Assembly: GCA_027575765.1 (NCBI GenBank) | Contig: JANBPT010000486.1 | Coordinates: 1 to 33,872 of the forward strand | Direction: 5' to 3' | From: Tieghemiomyces parasiticus | Taxonomy: Eukaryota > Kickxellomycota > Dimargaritomycetes > Dimargaritales > Dimargaritaceae | DNA length: 33,872 nucleotides | Shown here: piece by piece, positions 31,115-33,872 of the stretch | Position numbering within the stretch: position 1 is the first letter of the stretch | How the letters are laid out: each line of letters begins with the position of its first letter | Position numbers and translations under genes: made by a program | The notes under the pieces: generated by a model | Databases searched by the model: none | Seen by the model: the letters and a program-made list of their open reading frames with translations, nothing else | Told to the model about the DNA's origin: nothing

Positions 31115-32052
31115 AAACCTACCATCGAGTTAACGCAGGTGAATATTTCCGATCAAATCTACTGCTGCAATTCGATAACCCTCGACAGCCAGCCCACCAG
31201 CACGGCTAAACCGCCTCATATCGCCATCTTGATAGCCTAATCAAGATTGGCGTTGATACTTGAGGGGTCACTTCCTTCGAAGGATTATTACTGATTATAT
31301 TTGCCATTCGTTTTGGGTCACCGGTTTCGGAGGTACTACTAACGATGTGACGAAGCGCTTAAATGTTTCCAGCTTTGGTTGCAATGCAACAGATCTTCGA
31401 GTTGATCCATGTTACCCCGCACAGAATTATCATATCGCGTGGCGTATAACCCTGAATGTCTAGCAGTGGGATTGAAATTGGTCCACGACAGTCACACAAT
31501 AGACCATATGTGGATGTACGAATCACTATTAGAGCTTTTATTATGGCTTCTGTCGTGAAAGTCAGCCAACGATTAGAAGATCTGGGAGGATCCCTTGTCA
31601 AAAAGCAAACTTAATCACATGGAGTTATTCTAGTACCTGTTCTTATTTTCCATGATGTATCAATAAACGACCCTATATGGCATGTGCTTATGGACACGAT
31701 TATCGAATCGAGACGAAATTATCCCTTTATTCACTCATTACCAATCCAGGAGCCATCGAAGTACCGTGTGGGTGGGATAGGTGTCTATTTAACACACTCT
31801 TACGCTAATGCAAACGTGGTTCCTTAGAGATAAGTGGGTAAAAGGTTGGTCTCAAGGAAGGGGAGGGGAGCGAACGATTTAAAACATTGTAAATACGAGA
31901 TAAGCGTTTCGGGCCGCACTATACTAGTTGAGGGCAAACACCTTGTTCTTGGCGCGGAAGTCCTTCTTCTTGGTGTTCTGGAAGGCCAGCTTCTGCTTGG
32001 CGAGTTTGTTGGCCTTGATGCGGTTATCGGCCGCAACGACCGTGGGGTTACC
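31115..32052. repeat. Direct duplication, copy 1 (GYGG gene tail plus 3' flank)
   Basis: This segment aligns collinearly with 32935-33872 at a constant offset of 1820-1821 bp. Matching blocks include the starts of 31261 and 33082 (TGAGGGG...), GTACCGTGTGGG near 31760 and 33580, AAATACGAGATA near 31891 and 33711, and the coding tail 31924-32052 versus 33744-33872. Flanking DNA is strongly diverged, whereas the coding tail differs at only two positions. Confidence 0.85.
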
Positions 32053-32424
32053 GCCGTCGCGACGGTAGACGCCACCGCCATAACCGCTGCCACCCCCATA
32101 GCCGAGGCCGCCGTCGTAGCCACCGCCGTAGCCGAGACCACCGTCATAACCGCCGCCATAGCCGTGGCCACCGTCGTAGCCACCATCATAGCCACCGCCA
32201 TAGCCGTGGCCACCATCATAACCACCCCCGTAGCCGAGGCCACCGTCATAGCCGCCACCATAGCCAAGGCCGCCATCGTAGCCACCATCGTAGCCCAGAC
32301 CACCGTCGTAACTACCGCCGTAACCGAGACCGCCGTCGTAACCACCACCATAGCCACCGTCGCCGAGTTCCTTGGCGGCCGCGAGGGTGAAGAGGCAAGC
32401 ACTGGCAAGGGCAATGAACTTCAT
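31924..32424 (-). CDS. Secreted glycine/tyrosine-rich (GYGG-repeat) protein
   Basis: An intronless frame of 166 residues, ATG at 32422-32424, TAG at 31924-31926. It opens with a signal peptide (MKFIALASACLFTLAAA, cleavage near residue 17-18). Residues about 22-118 are built from imperfect GGYDGGLGYG / GGYDGGHGYG units. A short RRDGGNP hinge leads to a basic Lys/Asn-rich tail (ANKLAKQKLAFQNTKKKDF). Similar Gly-Tyr-rich secreted proteins occur in fungal walls, adhesive material and antimicrobial-like peptides; the precise role is unknown. The Asp in each repeat makes the repeat region acidic while the tail is strongly basic, suggesting self-association or charge pairing (inference). A TATA box lies about 165 bp upstream. 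A second copy of the gene begins at 33872. Confidence 0.85.
   Translation of the reverse strand: MKFIALASACLFTLAAAKELGDGGYGGGYDGGLGYGGSYDGGLGYDGGYDGGLGYGGGYDGGLGYGGGYDGGHGYGGGYDGGYDGGHGYGGGYDGGLGYGGGYDGGLGYGGGSGYGGGVYRRDGGNPTVVAADNRIKANKLAKQKLAFQNTKKKDFRAKNKVFALN
32067..32355 (-). repeat. Internal tandem repeats encoding GGYDGGLGYG units
   Basis: Degenerate 24-30 bp units with Gly codons GGC/GGT/GGG and Tyr/Asp alternation repeat about ten times. Third positions vary while the Gly-Tyr-Asp pattern is kept, so the repeat is maintained at protein level. Confidence 0.85.
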
Positions 32425-32588
32425 GATGTCGACTGGATAAGGTTGAAAGAGAGAGAGAGGAAGTGTGTGCGCGTATGTGTTTGTGTGCGTATGTGTGGGT
32501 TGAGAGAAGGAGGCTTACTGGGCTGTCTGGTGGGAAGTAAGTCGCTGGTGAGCTGATGATGTCCTCATTTGGCCGTACCTGCCCAAGG

Positions 32589-32596
32589 TATTTATA
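32589..32596 (-). promoter_or_regulatory. TATA box of the GYGG-repeat gene
   Basis: Minus-strand TATAAATA flanked by GG and CC, about 165 bp upstream of the start at 32424. The leader between contains a GA run and a GT-rich tract (32446-32500). A strong TATA box fits a highly or inducibly expressed secreted protein. Confidence 0.6.
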
Positions 32597-33743
32597 CCGA
32601 ACTGCTGAGATCTGAACCCTGCCATTTTCACCATCCGACTGGCCTGCCTAGCCGGGCCAGCTGTGCTGTACCTTGGCCGCAAGGCAGATCGCCGGGCCGC
32701 AATTGGGATGGTTAGCCAGCCATGCACCTGGGCTTTCAATCACCCATATCAATCAACAGAACCAGTGAGGGCCATTTACTACAGGTCTTCGGGAGTCGAC
32801 ACTTTGGTCTTATCCGCCTCGGTGCCCCTCTGATACAGGCATTCTATATCCTATCCACCTCCCATCTCCGTAGCATCACACCTTGATTTATTGCGCTGCA
32901 TACCACGGAGCCACCTCCTTCGAGATGGGTAGTGAATCCACCCACCGATTAAACGCTGGTGAGATATTGCAGAGTGGACCGACTGCCACAACTCGGTGGC
33001 CATCGTCAGTTGGCCCACCCGATCGGCTACGTCGCCTAACATCGTCGTTGCCGTAGCCTCGATAGAGTGGCCATGGCTGCCTGAGGGGCCATTTCCATCG
33101 AGAGACCGTTACAGATGATGCGTGCCACCCACCGTAAGTCACGGCCTTCGATGGTACTGCTGTCGTTACCATGACATGTTTACATGCAGCCAGCCTTGGT
33201 TGCGATAGACCTCACTCACGGGGCCCTCCATCGCTACCGCCCGGCGGAATCATCATACTGTGTGACGTAGAATCCCAAACTGCCAATCAGAGGGACAGCC
33301 ATTAGTTCACGGTAGACCCTCAATAGACCACGAGTGAATGGAAGGAACGGAGTCGTTATCTTGCACATGGCTGCTGTCGAAGATGCCAGGGTTCGAATGG
33401 TAGACATGTGCCGGGTCCTCTTTGACAGCCAACTCATATGTCCGATTAGACGTAAGGACCTAGGTTGTGCACCATGGGTTGGAAATCTATACCCACTCAC
33501 ACTGTGTGCTAACGGACACGACCATCTTGTCGGGATATAACGTTATTTTTACGATCTCCGCCAACCCAGGAGTCATCCAAGTACCGTGTGGGCGGACCAA
33601 TTGTATATTTAATGAACTCTCAAGTTAAGGCTAACGTGGTTCCGTAGAGATAAGTGGGCAAAAGGTTGATCCTAAGGAAGGAGGGGGGAGGGTATGATTT
33701 GAGGCCTTGTAAATACGAGATATGCGTCCAGGGCCGCACTATA
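32597..33743. other. Flank between the two GYGG genes (includes duplication copy 2 from about 32935)
   Basis: The left part is upstream of copy 1. From about 32935 the sequence is the counterpart of 31115-31923. In the plus frame starting at 33081 it reads LRGHFHRETVTDDACH, while copy 1 reads LRGHFLRRIITDYICH at the matching place, so the flank may once have been coding. Stops occur in both copies. Confidence 0.5.
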
Positions 33744-33872
33744 TTAGTTGAGGGCAAACACCTTGTCCTTGGCGCGGAAGTCCTTCTTCTTGGTGTTCTG
33801 GAAGGCCAGCTTCTGCTTGGCGAGTTTGTTGGCCTTGATGCGGTTATCGGCCGCAACGACCGTGGGGTTACC
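32935..33872. repeat. Direct duplication, copy 2 (truncated by window edge)
   Basis: Counterpart of 31115-32052, described there. It is more GC-rich than copy 1 in the non-coding part. It probably continues past the window through the rest of the second GYGG gene. Confidence 0.85.
33744..33872 (-). CDS. Second GYGG-repeat secreted protein, C-terminal tail only (cut by window edge)
   Basis: Minus-strand frame ending in TAA at 33744-33746. The 42 visible codons encode the same basic tail as the gene at 31924-32424 (NPTVVAADNRIKANKLAKQK, then LAFQNTKKKDFRAKDKVFALN). Only two bases differ in 129: the stop is TAA instead of TAG, and one Asn codon is Asp. The repeat region and signal peptide must lie beyond the window. 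Confidence 0.85.
   Translation of the reverse strand, partial: GNPTVVAADNRIKANKLAKQKLAFQNTKKKDFRAKDKVFALN

Noticed and set aside
31834..32556. Long plus-strand frame rich in Ala, Thr, Val and Ile opposite the GYGG gene
   Set aside because: It is the reverse complement of the Gly/Tyr/Asp codon repeats, which automatically reads as Ala/Thr/Val/Ile; the minus strand has the signal peptide, stop and paralogue.

Overview
The window is nuclear DNA from a GC-rich, intron-bearing fungus. Conserved eukaryotic genes are split by short introns with GTAAGT-type donors and TAG/CAG acceptors. The set includes a fungal DUG3-type glutathione-degradation amidotransferase and fungal-style glycine-tyrosine-rich secreted proteins. 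The large number of introns together with gag-like, DIRS-like and LINE-like remnants fits an early-diverging fungus (Zoopagomycota/Kickxellomycotina-like). That placement is inference only; nothing in the window fixes the species. I saw no tRNA, rRNA or CRISPR array.

Layout. 1-329 (-): N-terminal part of a RAMP4/SERP1-family ER membrane protein, cut by the window edge. 1028-3390 (-): DUG3 in eight exons, one of only 18 nt. 4907-6288 and probably beyond (-): tRNA-splicing endonuclease subunit SEN54, with 5' exon(s) unresolved. 6978-7931 (-): orphan gag-like capsid gene. 8100-10320: gene-poor, partly AT-rich. 10320-13676 (-): intronless MMS19. 14732-17603 (+): five-exon gene probably encoding a CANIN/SLF2-like SMC5/6-associated protein, divergent from MMS19. 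17916-18776 (-): V-ATPase subunit E. About 19500-20010 (-): decayed DIRS-type retroelement fragment. 20525-21487 (+): complex I 24 kDa subunit. 21884-23146 (-): predicted secreted protein of unknown function. 23200-24900: intergenic, with a LINE-like remnant. 25005-26438 (-): oxysterol-binding-protein-related lipid transfer protein. 28638-29874 (-): zinc alcohol dehydrogenase in two exons. 30000-31900: gene-poor. 31924-32424 (-): secreted GYGG-repeat protein. A second copy of that gene enters the window at 33744-33872, inside an approximately 1.82 kb direct duplication.

Most genes are unrelated housekeeping functions: ER stress and secretion, glutathione turnover, tRNA splicing, Fe-S assembly and DNA repair, vacuolar acidification, respiration, and sterol/PI4P transport. 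The least explained material is the duplicated GYGG locus, whose coding tails are almost identical while the flanks are strongly diverged, followed by the orphan gag-like gene, the signal-peptide protein at 21.9-23.1 kb, and the decayed retroelement fragments. Exon boundaries were deduced by eye from splice consensus, reading phase and family conservation. They are predictions, not transcript-supported.
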